Positions 17,723-26,279 of a DNA stretch of 64,000 nucleotides are shown here, in pieces. The position numbers and the translations under genes are program-made. How positions within the stretch are numbered: the stretch's first letter is position 1; every line of letters begins with the position of its first letter. The DNA is from Aliikangiella coralliicola (GTDB lineage Bacteria; Pseudomonadota; Gammaproteobacteria; Enterobacterales; Kangiellaceae): contig NZ_ML660160.1 in NCBI RefSeq assembly GCF_007004725.1, forward strand, positions 558,001 through 622,000, given 5' to 3'. The notes below the pieces were generated by a model. It searched no databases and was not told the DNA's origin. It saw only the letters and a program-made list of their open reading frames with translations.

Positions 17723-19366
17723 ATGCATTTTCCCCGGAATTCTGAAAGTTGGAACGCGCTTCAACAGCATTTTGAGCAAACCAGAAATGTCCATATGCGA
17801 GATCAGTTTAATGATAATCGCGCTCGTTTTGAAGAGTTTTCAATTCGATTTAATGACATTTTATTTGATTATTCTAAAAACCGAATTGATACAGAAACAA
17901 TAAACCTGTTAATTCGTTTAGCTAAAGATGCTGGTGTGCCCGAAATGATTGAGAAAATGTTTTCGGGGGAAAAAATAAACCATACTGAAAATCGTTCGGT
18001 CCTTCATGTGGCATTGCGCAACCGTTCGAAAAAGCCTTGTTATGTCGATGGCATTAATATAATTCCAGATGTGGAATATGAGTTAGCACGGGTGAAAAAA
18101 CTCGCCAGGTCGATTCGCGCCAGGGAGTGGTTAGGGGCGACTGATCAACCCATTACTGATGTCGTTAATATCGGCATCGGTGGTTCTCACCTTGGTCCGT
18201 TAATGGTGACCGAAGCGCTAAGACCTTACGCACTACACGATCTCAATGTTCATTTTGTTGCGAATATTGACGAGAACCACATTAACGATACCTTGGAAAA
18301 TCTAAAGCCGGAAACGACGCTTTTTATTATTTCATCTAAGAGTTTTACTACTCAAGACACCATGGTTAATGCTGAGACTGCAAGACAATGGTTTTTGAGT
18401 CGCTTGCCCGACGAAAAGCTGCTGGCGAAACATTTCGTTGCGGTCACCGAAAACCAGAAAGCTGCGAATCAATTCGGCATTGAAATTGATAATATATTTA
18501 AAATGTGGGATTGGGTCGGTGGACGTTATTCCCTTTGGTCGGCCATCGGACTCTCGATTGTCATATCAATAGGCCCTGAAAATTTTGACCAATTATTGGG
18601 CGGAGCATACGACGCTGATCAGCATTTTCGAGACTCTCCATTTGAACATAATATTCCGGTGATTATGGCTTTGCTCGGCATTTGGTACAATAACTTCTAT
18701 GGTGCCCAGACTACCGCCGTATTGCCTTATGCGCAACATATGCATCGATTTCCTGCTTATTTGCAGCAAGCGGATATGGAAAGTAATGGTAAGTTTATTG
18801 ACCGCGCGGGTAATCAAATAGACTACTCGACCGGACCGATACTATTTGGTGAAATCGGTATTCCCAGCCAGCATGCGTTTTACCAATTGTTGCATCAGGG
18901 AACCAAGTTGGTGCCGGTTGACATTCTTGCGCCGATATTTAACTTTCAAGGCGCTTCAAAGCATCATAATGCATTGATGTCGAACGTCTTCGCGCAGACT
19001 GAAGCGTTAATGAAAGGAAAAACAGAGCAAGAAGTTTTGGATGAGCTCTCGATCCAGGGATTATCTGAAGCAGAAATTGAAAAGTTGTTACCTCACAAAG
19101 TTTTCCCTGGTAATCGACCAAGTAATACCTTTTTGTTTGAAACCCTTAACCCAAAAACTCTGGGCTCGTTGATTGCGTTATACGAACATAAGATATTTGT
19201 GCAGGGCATTATCTGGAACATTAATTCGTTTGATCAGTGGGGCGTTGAATTAGGGAAACACCTGGCAAATAAAATCATGCAAGATATTAATAATCCTGAA
19301 GTGGTTTGTGGACATGACAGTTCTACCGATGGATTGATTAATTACTATAAGTCGAGGAAAGTTTAA
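17723..19366 (+). CDS. pgi: Glucose-6-phosphate isomerase
   Basis: 547 residues from the ATG at 17723, 14 bp after the gap stop codon; E. coli Pgi is 549. It interconverts fructose-6-phosphate and glucose-6-phosphate and so lets fructose-6-phosphate enter the Zwf/Edd route. Signature regions: NIGIGGSHLGPLMVTEAL, SKSFTTQDTMVNAE, FKMWDWVGGRYSLWSAIGLS, ESNGKF, and a C-terminal FDQWGVELGKHLA. Last gene of the operon; no convincing rho-independent terminator follows. Confidence 0.95.
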   Translation: MHFPRNSESWNALQQHFEQTRNVHMRDQFNDNRARFEEFSIRFNDILFDYSKNRIDTETINLLIRLAKDAGVPEMIEKMFSGEKINHTENRSVLHVALRNRSKKPCYVDGINIIPDVEYELARVKKLARSIRAREWLGATDQPITDVVNIGIGGSHLGPLMVTEALRPYALHDLNVHFVANIDENHINDTLENLKPETTLFIISSKSFTTQDTMVNAETARQWFLSRLPDEKLLAKHFVAVTENQKAANQFGIEIDNIFKMWDWVGGRYSLWSAIGLSIVISIGPENFDQLLGGAYDADQHFRDSPFEHNIPVIMALLGIWYNNFYGAQTTAVLPYAQHMHRFPAYLQQADMESNGKFIDRAGNQIDYSTGPILFGEIGIPSQHAFYQLLHQGTKLVPVDILAPIFNFQGASKHHNALMSNVFAQTEALMKGKTEQEVLDELSIQGLSEAEIEKLLPHKVFPGNRPSNTFLFETLNPKTLGSLIALYEHKIFVQGIIWNINSFDQWGVELGKHLANKIMQDINNPEVVCGHDSSTDGLINYYKSRKV

Positions 19367-19682
19367 CCTTAGTGTTTTGGTTAGCGTCGTGCCGCCGCCT
19401 AGGGTTTTGAATGATATTTTACCAAGACAAAGGATTTAAAGGTTGAGTAAAAACAAAAGCTCAAATCTCCCCTGGCCCTTCTTTTCAAAGAGGGGAATGT
19501 AAACTTCTTCGATCCTCTTCACAGCAAATGTATTGAACAATGTGGCAGCAGTCCAAATAGCATCTTTGACAATTGGTATACTTTAACTTAGTTGGCATGT
19601 ACGATAACCAATAGTTAATACAAAACATCGCGCCGCCGGCGCTTTAAGATTGCCTGGGTTGTAAAGCAAGGGTCACTATTTG
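19367..19682. other. Intergenic region between pgi and the DUF1853 gene
   Basis: 316 bp without a supported gene. It holds a CCCCT...AGGGG pair around 19470-19496 and a GC-rich palindrome GCGCCGCCGGCGC near 19630, shortly before the DUF1853 start. Neither has a T-tract. No clear promoter is seen. Confidence 0.6.
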
Positions 19683-20648
19683 ATGGAACTTTCAAATGAG
19701 CAGTTATTCATAAACAACCAGTTTGTCCGTGACTTGGCGTGGATATTTCAGTCGACGCCCTTGATAAGCTCTGAACACATGAGTTTCGAAAAGGACTTCT
19801 CCGATGATGCGTGGCTGAAAGAGCTGGATAGCAATCCTGAGATGCTGGAAGCGCATTTAAAAAATAAAAACCTGAGAATGCTAGGACCATACTTTGAAGG
19901 CTTGTGGGAGTTTTATCTCCGCTTTTATCCAGGTAAAAAATTGTTGGCAAAAAATGTTCAGGTTTTTGGCGATAATAAGACCCTTGGCGAATTTGATTTT
20001 ATTTATTTTGACGAATTGACGCAACAGTACCGACACCTTGAAGTTGCAATAAAATACTATCTGGGCTCCACGGGTATGACTGAAACCGACTCTCATGAAA
20101 GCGACTCTTATGAAACCAGCTCTCATGATACAACTTCAATGAGTACCTGGATTGGACCTAATACGAACGACAGATTGGATAGGAAATTTAATAAGCTAGT
20201 AATGCATCAATCGAAACTCTCGCAAACGGCGGCGGGGCGCGAAGCATTACTAAAGCTAGGTGTTAAAGACATTAAAAGCGAAATCTGCTTACTTGGATAC
20301 CTGTTTTATCCTGAACATTATCCTCTCGACTCGCCATTAAATTCGCAAGCTAATCATCATCGAGGACGCTGGTTGAGAATCAGTGATTTAGCCAGTTTTG
20401 TCCACCGATCAGACTATTGGTCGGTGCTAGAGAAACCACATTGGCTAGCGCCAATCGTAAGAGAATCGTCGGCTCTTTTATCCAGTAAGGAGGTTGTTGA
20501 AAGGCTGACGTTGTTGATTGAAGATAAACAGCACCCTATATTAATTTCTGGCTTTTCCGGATCAGAGGCATTTGCACCGTGCTATGCTAGTGAACAACTG
20601 GTTTTTGTTGTTCCCGATAACTGGCCGAATAAATCGAGCTCGGGATAG
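19683..20648 (+). CDS. DUF1853 family protein
   Basis: 321 residues from the ATG at 19683. It has the DUF1853 pattern: FVRDLAWIFQSTPLI at the N-terminus, LRMLGPYFEGLWEFYLRFYP, KTLGEFDFIYFDE, LEVAIKYYLG and DRLDRKFNKLVMHQ. The conserved acidic and lysine residues (EFDFI ... LEVAIKYY) resemble a PD-(D/E)xK nuclease-like core, which is a suggestion only. No biochemical role is established as far as I know. The family's usual loop after the LEVAIKYYLG strand is enlarged here by a Ser/Thr/Asp/His-rich insert made of three 15-bp repeats. Confidence 0.85.
   Translation: MELSNEQLFINNQFVRDLAWIFQSTPLISSEHMSFEKDFSDDAWLKELDSNPEMLEAHLKNKNLRMLGPYFEGLWEFYLRFYPGKKLLAKNVQVFGDNKTLGEFDFIYFDELTQQYRHLEVAIKYYLGSTGMTETDSHESDSYETSSHDTTSMSTWIGPNTNDRLDRKFNKLVMHQSKLSQTAAGREALLKLGVKDIKSEICLLGYLFYPEHYPLDSPLNSQANHHRGRWLRISDLASFVHRSDYWSVLEKPHWLAPIVRESSALLSSKEVVERLTLLIEDKQHPILISGFSGSEAFAPCYASEQLVFVVPDNWPNKSSSG
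20088..20132. repeat. Three tandem 15-bp repeats inside the DUF1853 gene
   Basis: GACTCTCATGAAAGC, GACTCTTATGAAACC and AGCTCTCATGATACA encode DSHES, DSYET and SSHDT in a loop after the conserved LEVAIKYYLG segment. In-frame units keep the protein readable. Confidence 0.9.
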
Positions 20649-20696
20649 GATGATACTGTTTGTTGAAACTCGTCGTTTTAGGCTCGCCCCACAGAA

Positions 20697-23600
20697 TTAG
20701 CTTTTGTCGGCAATCAAACTGTCGCTGAAAATAAACTCACGAAAATTATTTTCGCTCATTGGTTTCCCGAGGTAATAGCCCTGACCAAAATCACAATGGT
20801 TGTTAACCAAAAAGTTGAGTTGTTGCTGAGTTTCTATTCCTTCAGCGACAACTTTAATTTTTAAGCGTTTGGCCATGACTAATATTGTTTCAATAAGTGT
20901 CTCGGCCGAACTTTCCTTTTCTATTTTTTCGACAAATTCCCGATCTATTTTGATAATGTCGACGGGAAACTTTACCAGGTAGCTAAGCGATGAATAACCG
21001 GTGCCAAAATCATCGATTGCAATTTTTACATTATAAGTTTTTAGTTTTTCTAATACACTGAGTGCTTTTTCCGAATCATCGGTTAACAGTCTTTCTGTGA
21101 TTTCTACTGTAATATTTATTTTCTGGCTGAGGGTCTTGATGCATTCCATCCAGGTTTCAAGCGCTTTATCTCGCGTATGGAATAATCTCGGGGACACGTT
21201 AATTGAAAGTCCGACATTTCTACCTTTCTGATTGATTTTTATAAGCGCCTGTACCGCGTTTTCAAGCATCAAAAGATCGATCTTGTTAATGAGTCCAGAT
21301 TCTTCCGCAAGACTGATAAATTCAACTGGAGGGATAAATTGCCCATCGGCTTTTTGCCATCTTGCCAGCGCTTCACATTTGGTTACCCGGTTAGTTTTTA
21401 AATCGAGAATTGGCTGATAATAGGTTGCCAATTTTCTATTTTTTACTGCGATGATTAAGTGGTTAAGAAGGGCATGCCGATACTCTGAATTTTGTTGCAT
21501 CTCGCGCGTATAAAATTGCCAGCCATTTCTACCACTGCCTTTTACCGTGTACATAGCCTGGTCTGCTTTCCTCAGCAGACTCTGTGCATTCTCTCCGTCA
21601 TCAGGATATAGCGCGATACCGATACTCGCGCTGCAATGTAAAACAATCTCATCGAAGTGGTAAGCTTGTTGCATATTTTCCAGAATAATTTCGGTAATTT
21701 TTAGTGCTGTATTGTAGTGAGGAACATTGGCGATAATCACGCCGAATTCGTCACCGCTCAATCTGGAAACTGTATCCGATTCTCGAACGCAACTCTGAAT
21801 TCGTTTAGCTGACTCAATCAAAAGTCTGTCACCGATTTGGTGGCCATGATTGTCATTAACGGGTTTAAACCGGTCCAGGTCGATAAAAAGAACCGCAATT
21901 TTATTTTTGTTTCGGCGAGCACTATCAATCGCTTTGTTAAGTCTATCATTAAATAATATTCGGTTAGGCAGGTCTGTTAAAGAATCGTAAGTTGCCTGGT
22001 GTTCTATTAATTTTGCGCTAAGCACTTTGTCAGTAACATCTTGGAGTGTACCTGTGACAAAAGTTTGCTCGTTCTCTCTCGACGAACTCGCGATAATTCT
22101 TAGCCAGCTTTTTTGATCGTCCTTGGAGTTCAGTTCTAACTCAATATCGAACGGACTACCGGTTTTTATAGCCAAATCTATATTCGACTTCCACACAAGT
22201 AAGCCATCTTTTTCAAAAAGCTCAGCGATTTCATTGATATTTTCAGGCTTATATTGCGCGGGCTTTTTTAATAAAAGTGAAGACTGTTGTGACCATTGAG
22301 CAAAGTTGAGTTGCTCGTCAACTTTCCAGCCACCAATTCTGGCAACGCTTCCCACTTTTTCGAGTAGTTTCTGATTGTTTCTGATTAATGTTTCTAATTT
22401 TTGTTTTTCTCGCTCCTGTTTAAACCTGAATGAAGTAAATGAACAGATAATAAGAACGATTATCAGTGAGGCTAGCCTGACGAAAAGAATGTTGGTTGAG
22501 AAGTTTTCGTTGTGGCCTATTGGAGAGGCGGCCAGATGCCAGGTGCCGCCGCCAACGCTGATAATGAACTGGACTCTCTCAGGATCTTCAAATACACGCT
22601 TTTCACCGAAGAAAACAGGGCCTTCTCTACCTAGCGAATCATAACTTTTTATGGCCAGTTTGGTTTCTTTTGCGAGAGTTCTGACGTCTGAGTGTTGGTA
22701 TAGTGATTCTGCATCAAGTGGTGCTGAAATAATGCCCCATAATCGCCTGTCAGAACCGTCCCCGGTGTAAATCGGCGCTCTACCGATAAAAGCGACCCCG
22801 CCCTGGACCAGGTTGACTGGCCCTGCAACTAATAGTTGTCCGCTATTGGCAACTTGCATGACCATTTCTCTTTGTGCGTCATTTTTTCGGTAGTCTAAAC
22901 CGATAGCTTTTTCATTATTTTTCAGTGGATAAACATAATTGACGACAAGGTCTTTAGCTGCCGCAAAATTAATGAGCATGGGTTCTTTCTTAAAAATTTC
23001 GCTCGCATAGTTTGCGTATTCGTCATAAGTCAGGTCTGGCGTGGCCGAAATATAAGCGGCAAAACCGCTCAACATAGACAAATTGGTTTGAAGGTTTCCT
23101 TCTAACTTAGCGCTAACGGAACTCAATTGCTGCAGCAGGTTGAGTTTTACCGCCTGGGCATCATCTTTTTCAAGATTGGCCTCAAGTTCTAATTCAATGA
23201 TGAGTGTTATAGCCAGAATACCGGTAATCGTTAATAACAGATATCGCTTGTACCAGAATATAAAAATGGCGGGAGTGAGCGCAACAAGTGCCAGGATAAA
23301 AATAATTTTATCCAGATAATTATCTGCTTTTGTTTCTGTACTAAAGAAAAAGCTTGATTTGTCCAGATGAGATCGCACTAAACCAAGGGACCGTATTCTT
23401 TCATTCATGGTAAACCAGCGGTCCTGATTAATATAACCAATCGGTTTTTGAGGGTATTGAATTAAGTTATCAATCAGGTCGGAGAATGCCAGATTATAAT
23501 CAAGGACATTGTCATATTGATAGATATAACGAGGTAACTGGGTGGAAATTTGTTGCGCGATTTGTTGCTTGTTGTTGAGTGCGTACAACCAGCCTTGTTG

Positions 23601-24299
23601 TGTTGCGGAAATAAATTTTTCCACCAGGTCTGGTCGATTTTGTGACAGTCGCTGAGAAGTGTACAAGGTGTCGCCGTAAAAACTTAGGCCGAAGTCGCCG
23701 GGAAGAAGTTTATTTAATGTTATTTTTTTTTCTTTTGATTGTATCAATGCAGAGACTTCATAGGTGACGATGGCGTCAGCTTTGCGATTAATTAATGTTT
23801 CGACGGTTACCGGCTCATCAACAAATTGAATGGTATCGATATCGTATCCGCGTGCCTTAAAAAGCGCTTCAATTTCCATTTTTGTTGAATCGCTGTCGAT
23901 GACGGCAATACGTAGTTTTGCCAGTTGCGACAAATTATTGAGTGGAACCTCGGGCAGCGAAAATACAGCGCTGGGACTACGCTGAAAAATTGAAGCTAAT
24001 ACGACAAGTTCGACGCCTTGATCCTTGCCAATCAGTATGTCCAGTCCACCTACGGCAAAATCAGCATTACCGGATTTGATTTCTTCAATGGGGTTAGCCA
24101 TTGTCCCATTTGCACGTGCGGCAGAGCGGATTTCAACATCGAGCCCGGCGTCTTGGTAAAAGCCTTGCCACTTTGCCGCATAATATCCAGCAAACTGAAA
24201 TTCGTGCTCCCATTTCAGTTGCAGAACGACTTTTTCGGTCGCACGAGCCGCACCGCAAAATAGCAATAATGCTAATAGCCGGAGAAATAATTTAAACAT
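20697..24299 (-). CDS. NMT1-CHASE-PAS-GGDEF-EAL c-di-GMP sensor protein
   Basis: 1200 residues. Order: signal peptide (about 1-20); NMT1/THI5-like solute-binding domain (about 22-300; LKWEHEFQFAGYYAAKWQGFYQDAGL); two close membrane segments (about 328-370); a CHASE domain (LSGFAAYISATPDLTYDEYANYA); a third membrane segment near 625-645; a PAS-like domain; GGDEF; EAL. The cyclase motif reads SGDEF, preceded by an RESD inhibitory site. The EAL domain keeps CEALARW, INVSPR, EITE, DDFGTGYSSL, KIDREFV, EGIE and GQGYYLGKP, so phosphodiesterase activity is likely. Two stacked periplasmic sensors suggest c-di-GMP turnover set by a small nutrient (NMT1 relatives bind pyrimidine- or sulfonate-like molecules) and a second ligand. 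It is monocistronic and faces the DUF1853 gene. Confidence 0.93.
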   Translation of the reverse strand: MFKLFLRLLALLLFCGAARATEKVVLQLKWEHEFQFAGYYAAKWQGFYQDAGLDVEIRSAARANGTMANPIEEIKSGNADFAVGGLDILIGKDQGVELVVLASIFQRSPSAVFSLPEVPLNNLSQLAKLRIAVIDSDSTKMEIEALFKARGYDIDTIQFVDEPVTVETLINRKADAIVTYEVSALIQSKEKKITLNKLLPGDFGLSFYGDTLYTSQRLSQNRPDLVEKFISATQQGWLYALNNKQQIAQQISTQLPRYIYQYDNVLDYNLAFSDLIDNLIQYPQKPIGYINQDRWFTMNERIRSLGLVRSHLDKSSFFFSTETKADNYLDKIIFILALVALTPAIFIFWYKRYLLLTITGILAITLIIELELEANLEKDDAQAVKLNLLQQLSSVSAKLEGNLQTNLSMLSGFAAYISATPDLTYDEYANYASEIFKKEPMLINFAAAKDLVVNYVYPLKNNEKAIGLDYRKNDAQREMVMQVANSGQLLVAGPVNLVQGGVAFIGRAPIYTGDGSDRRLWGIISAPLDAESLYQHSDVRTLAKETKLAIKSYDSLGREGPVFFGEKRVFEDPERVQFIISVGGGTWHLAASPIGHNENFSTNILFVRLASLIIVLIICSFTSFRFKQEREKQKLETLIRNNQKLLEKVGSVARIGGWKVDEQLNFAQWSQQSSLLLKKPAQYKPENINEIAELFEKDGLLVWKSNIDLAIKTGSPFDIELELNSKDDQKSWLRIIASSSRENEQTFVTGTLQDVTDKVLSAKLIEHQATYDSLTDLPNRILFNDRLNKAIDSARRNKNKIAVLFIDLDRFKPVNDNHGHQIGDRLLIESAKRIQSCVRESDTVSRLSGDEFGVIIANVPHYNTALKITEIILENMQQAYHFDEIVLHCSASIGIALYPDDGENAQSLLRKADQAMYTVKGSGRNGWQFYTREMQQNSEYRHALLNHLIIAVKNRKLATYYQPILDLKTNRVTKCEALARWQKADGQFIPPVEFISLAEESGLINKIDLLMLENAVQALIKINQKGRNVGLSINVSPRLFHTRDKALETWMECIKTLSQKINITVEITERLLTDDSEKALSVLEKLKTYNVKIAIDDFGTGYSSLSYLVKFPVDIIKIDREFVEKIEKESSAETLIETILVMAKRLKIKVVAEGIETQQQLNFLVNNHCDFGQGYYLGKPMSENNFREFIFSDSLIADKS

Positions 24300-24594
24300 C
24301 TCGTAATTTTTACTGGAATCAAACGCTTAGCTTAATCCTAGTAGAGTTCGGACGTTATTGCAGAAGAGATTGGTGTAAATATTGATAAGGAGCACTAGTT
24401 ATTCAACGCAAAATGTCATAAACACGAAGTGATTTAGACAATTTCAACTTATACGCTTTTAAATCACTTATCTGAGAATAATTATTTGACAGCTTCACCT
24501 ATAATTATTGAATGAAAAAGATATTTTAACGGATAGTATTTTGCCAGGTTAAAGGCTTAACTGGCTGATTCATATAGGTTCGCGGAGGTCGGGA

Positions 24595-25329
24595 GTGTTT
24601 TCGATGGGGGCAAAACAAGACTCTTCTAAATTGGGTCTGTTGTTAATTGATAAAGGTTGGATAACCGAGAAGCAGCTTAAGCGAGCACTAGAGTGCCAGC
24701 AGAGCAGTGAAAAGCGTTTGGGAGAAGTGTTAGTTGAAATGGAAATGATAACGACCAGACAACTTAAAAAAGTGCTCAGGCGCCAATGCTGGTTACGCTC
24801 TGTTGTTGCAAGTATTGTTATGGCCGCCGCACCGGTTTGCCCGGTTTTGGCGAACGAAAAAAATACTGACGTTGAATATAATGATAATGTTGATTTTGCC
24901 TGGGAGAATGATGTTTTAGCTGGTTCTGACTATATTCCAGGCGTACAACAAACCCATCGGTTTAGCGCTGATGAAAATTTTACCCTGGGTTTTCGACACC
25001 AATTTTCGTCCGGTGCCGGTTTAGAGTTGAGTGTGACCAGTTCAAATATCAATTTTGACAATGGCTTAAGTTCTTTTTCACCGCAAATATCATTGTTCAG
25101 TTCCGCCAGGCTAAAACTGCACCCTGCAAATACCACAAGCCAGTTACAAACCAGGCACCGTTCTGATCGGTATAAAAACAGCATACCGGCAATCTATCGG
25201 CTGACTTTGAAGGGTTATTCGCTATACGAGCGTTCAAATAATAAAATAGAAGCTTGGGGACTTAATCGAGTAAAGGGAAAACAGTATAAAGATTATGAGT
25301 TAATGTTTTCGGTCACGAAACATTTTTGA
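24595..25329 (+). CDS. Membrane protein with MshEN-like N-terminus and exported C-terminal domain
   Basis: 244 residues from a GTG at 24595 behind GGAGGT (24584-24589); an ATG at 24604, behind GGGAG, is an alternative. Residues about 10-60 (LGLLLIDKGWITEKQLKRALECQQ ... LGEVLVEMEMITTRQLKKVL, shown in parts) match the helical repeat of MshE/GspE N-terminal domains, some of which bind c-di-GMP. A hydrophobic segment with a signal-like end (VVASIVMAAAPVCPVLA) follows, then about 150 residues rich in alternating polar and hydrophobic strands, ending in aromatic F, as in small outer-membrane or periplasmic beta proteins. A cytoplasmic MshEN-like domain in front of an export-like segment is odd. I do not recognise the full-length family. 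Confidence 0.75.
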   Translation: MFSMGAKQDSSKLGLLLIDKGWITEKQLKRALECQQSSEKRLGEVLVEMEMITTRQLKKVLRRQCWLRSVVASIVMAAAPVCPVLANEKNTDVEYNDNVDFAWENDVLAGSDYIPGVQQTHRFSADENFTLGFRHQFSSGAGLELSVTSSNINFDNGLSSFSPQISLFSSARLKLHPANTTSQLQTRHRSDRYKNSIPAIYRLTLKGYSLYERSNNKIEAWGLNRVKGKQYKDYELMFSVTKHF

Positions 25330-25364
25330 TGTTTTTCCTGGGCACTTATTTTATGAGTGCTTAA

Positions 25365-25817
25365 TTATTCTTTTACTACCCGAAGTTTTGCTTTAATAAA
25401 TTCGCTGTGGGGCACAAATAACAGGTCACATATTTTTCTCAGGTAATGCTCCTCATAACTGTCGACCTTTCCATCGGCGTAAGCGATTTTCCATAGATTT
25501 TCTATTACCTGAATTTTTTCAGGCATATCGAAGTTTTGATTAATCAGGGAAGTGAACTGATAGTAATCAACAGACTCTTTCAGTTCCTGCTGTGCCAGCG
25601 AAACAAGTTGATTGAGTTCTATTTCACTGATTTTTAGCTGTTGTTTCAGTAGAGATTTGAGCTTACTTTCTTCGCTAACATCGATTTTATTATCGATACC
25701 GACCATTTCAATGAATATTGCAGCAACGGCCATATTCAGAGACCGCTGACGCTCTTCTTCCGAAGGCTCTTCCGTCACCATATAGCTTTCAAAAAATAGT
25801 TTTATTTTTCGTATCAT
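25365..25817 (-). CDS. TerB-like family protein
   Basis: 150 residues, helical and acidic, without membrane segments. It shows the paired metal-binding-type loops of TerB-like proteins: EMVGIDNKIDVSEESKLKSL and IAYADGKVDSYEEHYLRKI, followed by LLFVPHSEF. TerB-like domains occur in tellurite resistance operons and, as here, as stand-alone proteins of unclear function. No ter genes are nearby. It converges on the MshEN-like gene, with stops about 35 bp apart. Confidence 0.85.
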   Translation of the reverse strand: MIRKIKLFFESYMVTEEPSEEERQRSLNMAVAAIFIEMVGIDNKIDVSEESKLKSLLKQQLKISEIELNQLVSLAQQELKESVDYYQFTSLINQNFDMPEKIQVIENLWKIAYADGKVDSYEEHYLRKICDLLFVPHSEFIKAKLRVVKE

Positions 25818-26042
25818 CGAACCGTTAATTTGATTATTGGTTATTTTAGGAAAACATCTGATAGGCGCACTAAACTGAAGCTCTCGAATAAACCACTAAA
25901 AAGCGTCAACAGTAATATTGCGTTTTATCAGCCAGAAAGTTATTTCACCAAATTTACAATAATAAGTCCAATTGAATCTGCTTTGCTGTCAATTTGCGGT
26001 ATTTTTGCTTTCACGCTGACACCCAAGCCGTAAAAGCGTAAC

Positions 26043-26279
26043 TAATTAACCTGAGATTCGGATAAGGAAATTCCCCCGCGCCCCTATTTTTGCGGCTCTC
26101 CGCGTTAAGTCTGCTTTCAATAGCTTGCTATTGCTTCACAGCCTTGCCTTGATAGCCACAAAAATAGTGGCACTGGCCAATATTGAGTTTATTAATTCAT
26201 CAAAATCGTTTCAACTGATTGAAATAGCAATCTATTGAGAAGTCTGTTGAATTCCCTTATCCAAACCTCAGGTTAATTA
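26043..26279. mobile_element. Nested palindromic MITE-like element overlapping the fimL stop codon
   Basis: Terminal inverted repeats of 31 bp with four mismatches (26043-26073 and 26249-26279; outer end TAATTAACCTGAG) bound a 237-bp unit. Inside it is a second inverted pair (CTATTTTTGCGGCT at 26084-26097 and AGCCACAAAAATAG at 26154-26167) centred near the palindrome CAATAGCTTGCTATTG (26118-26133). No coding frame is supported inside. The last three bases form the TAA stop of the minus-strand fimL-like gene. The 25818-26042 stretch to its left shows no supported gene. Confidence 0.8.

Noticed and set aside
19625-19640. GC-rich palindrome as terminator for pgi
   Set aside because: No T-tract and about 260 bp from the pgi stop; left as unexplained.
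25830-26033. Plus-strand open frame of 67 codons between the TerB-like gene and the MITE
   Set aside because: No Shine-Dalgarno, low-complexity basic translation, no domain; probably chance.
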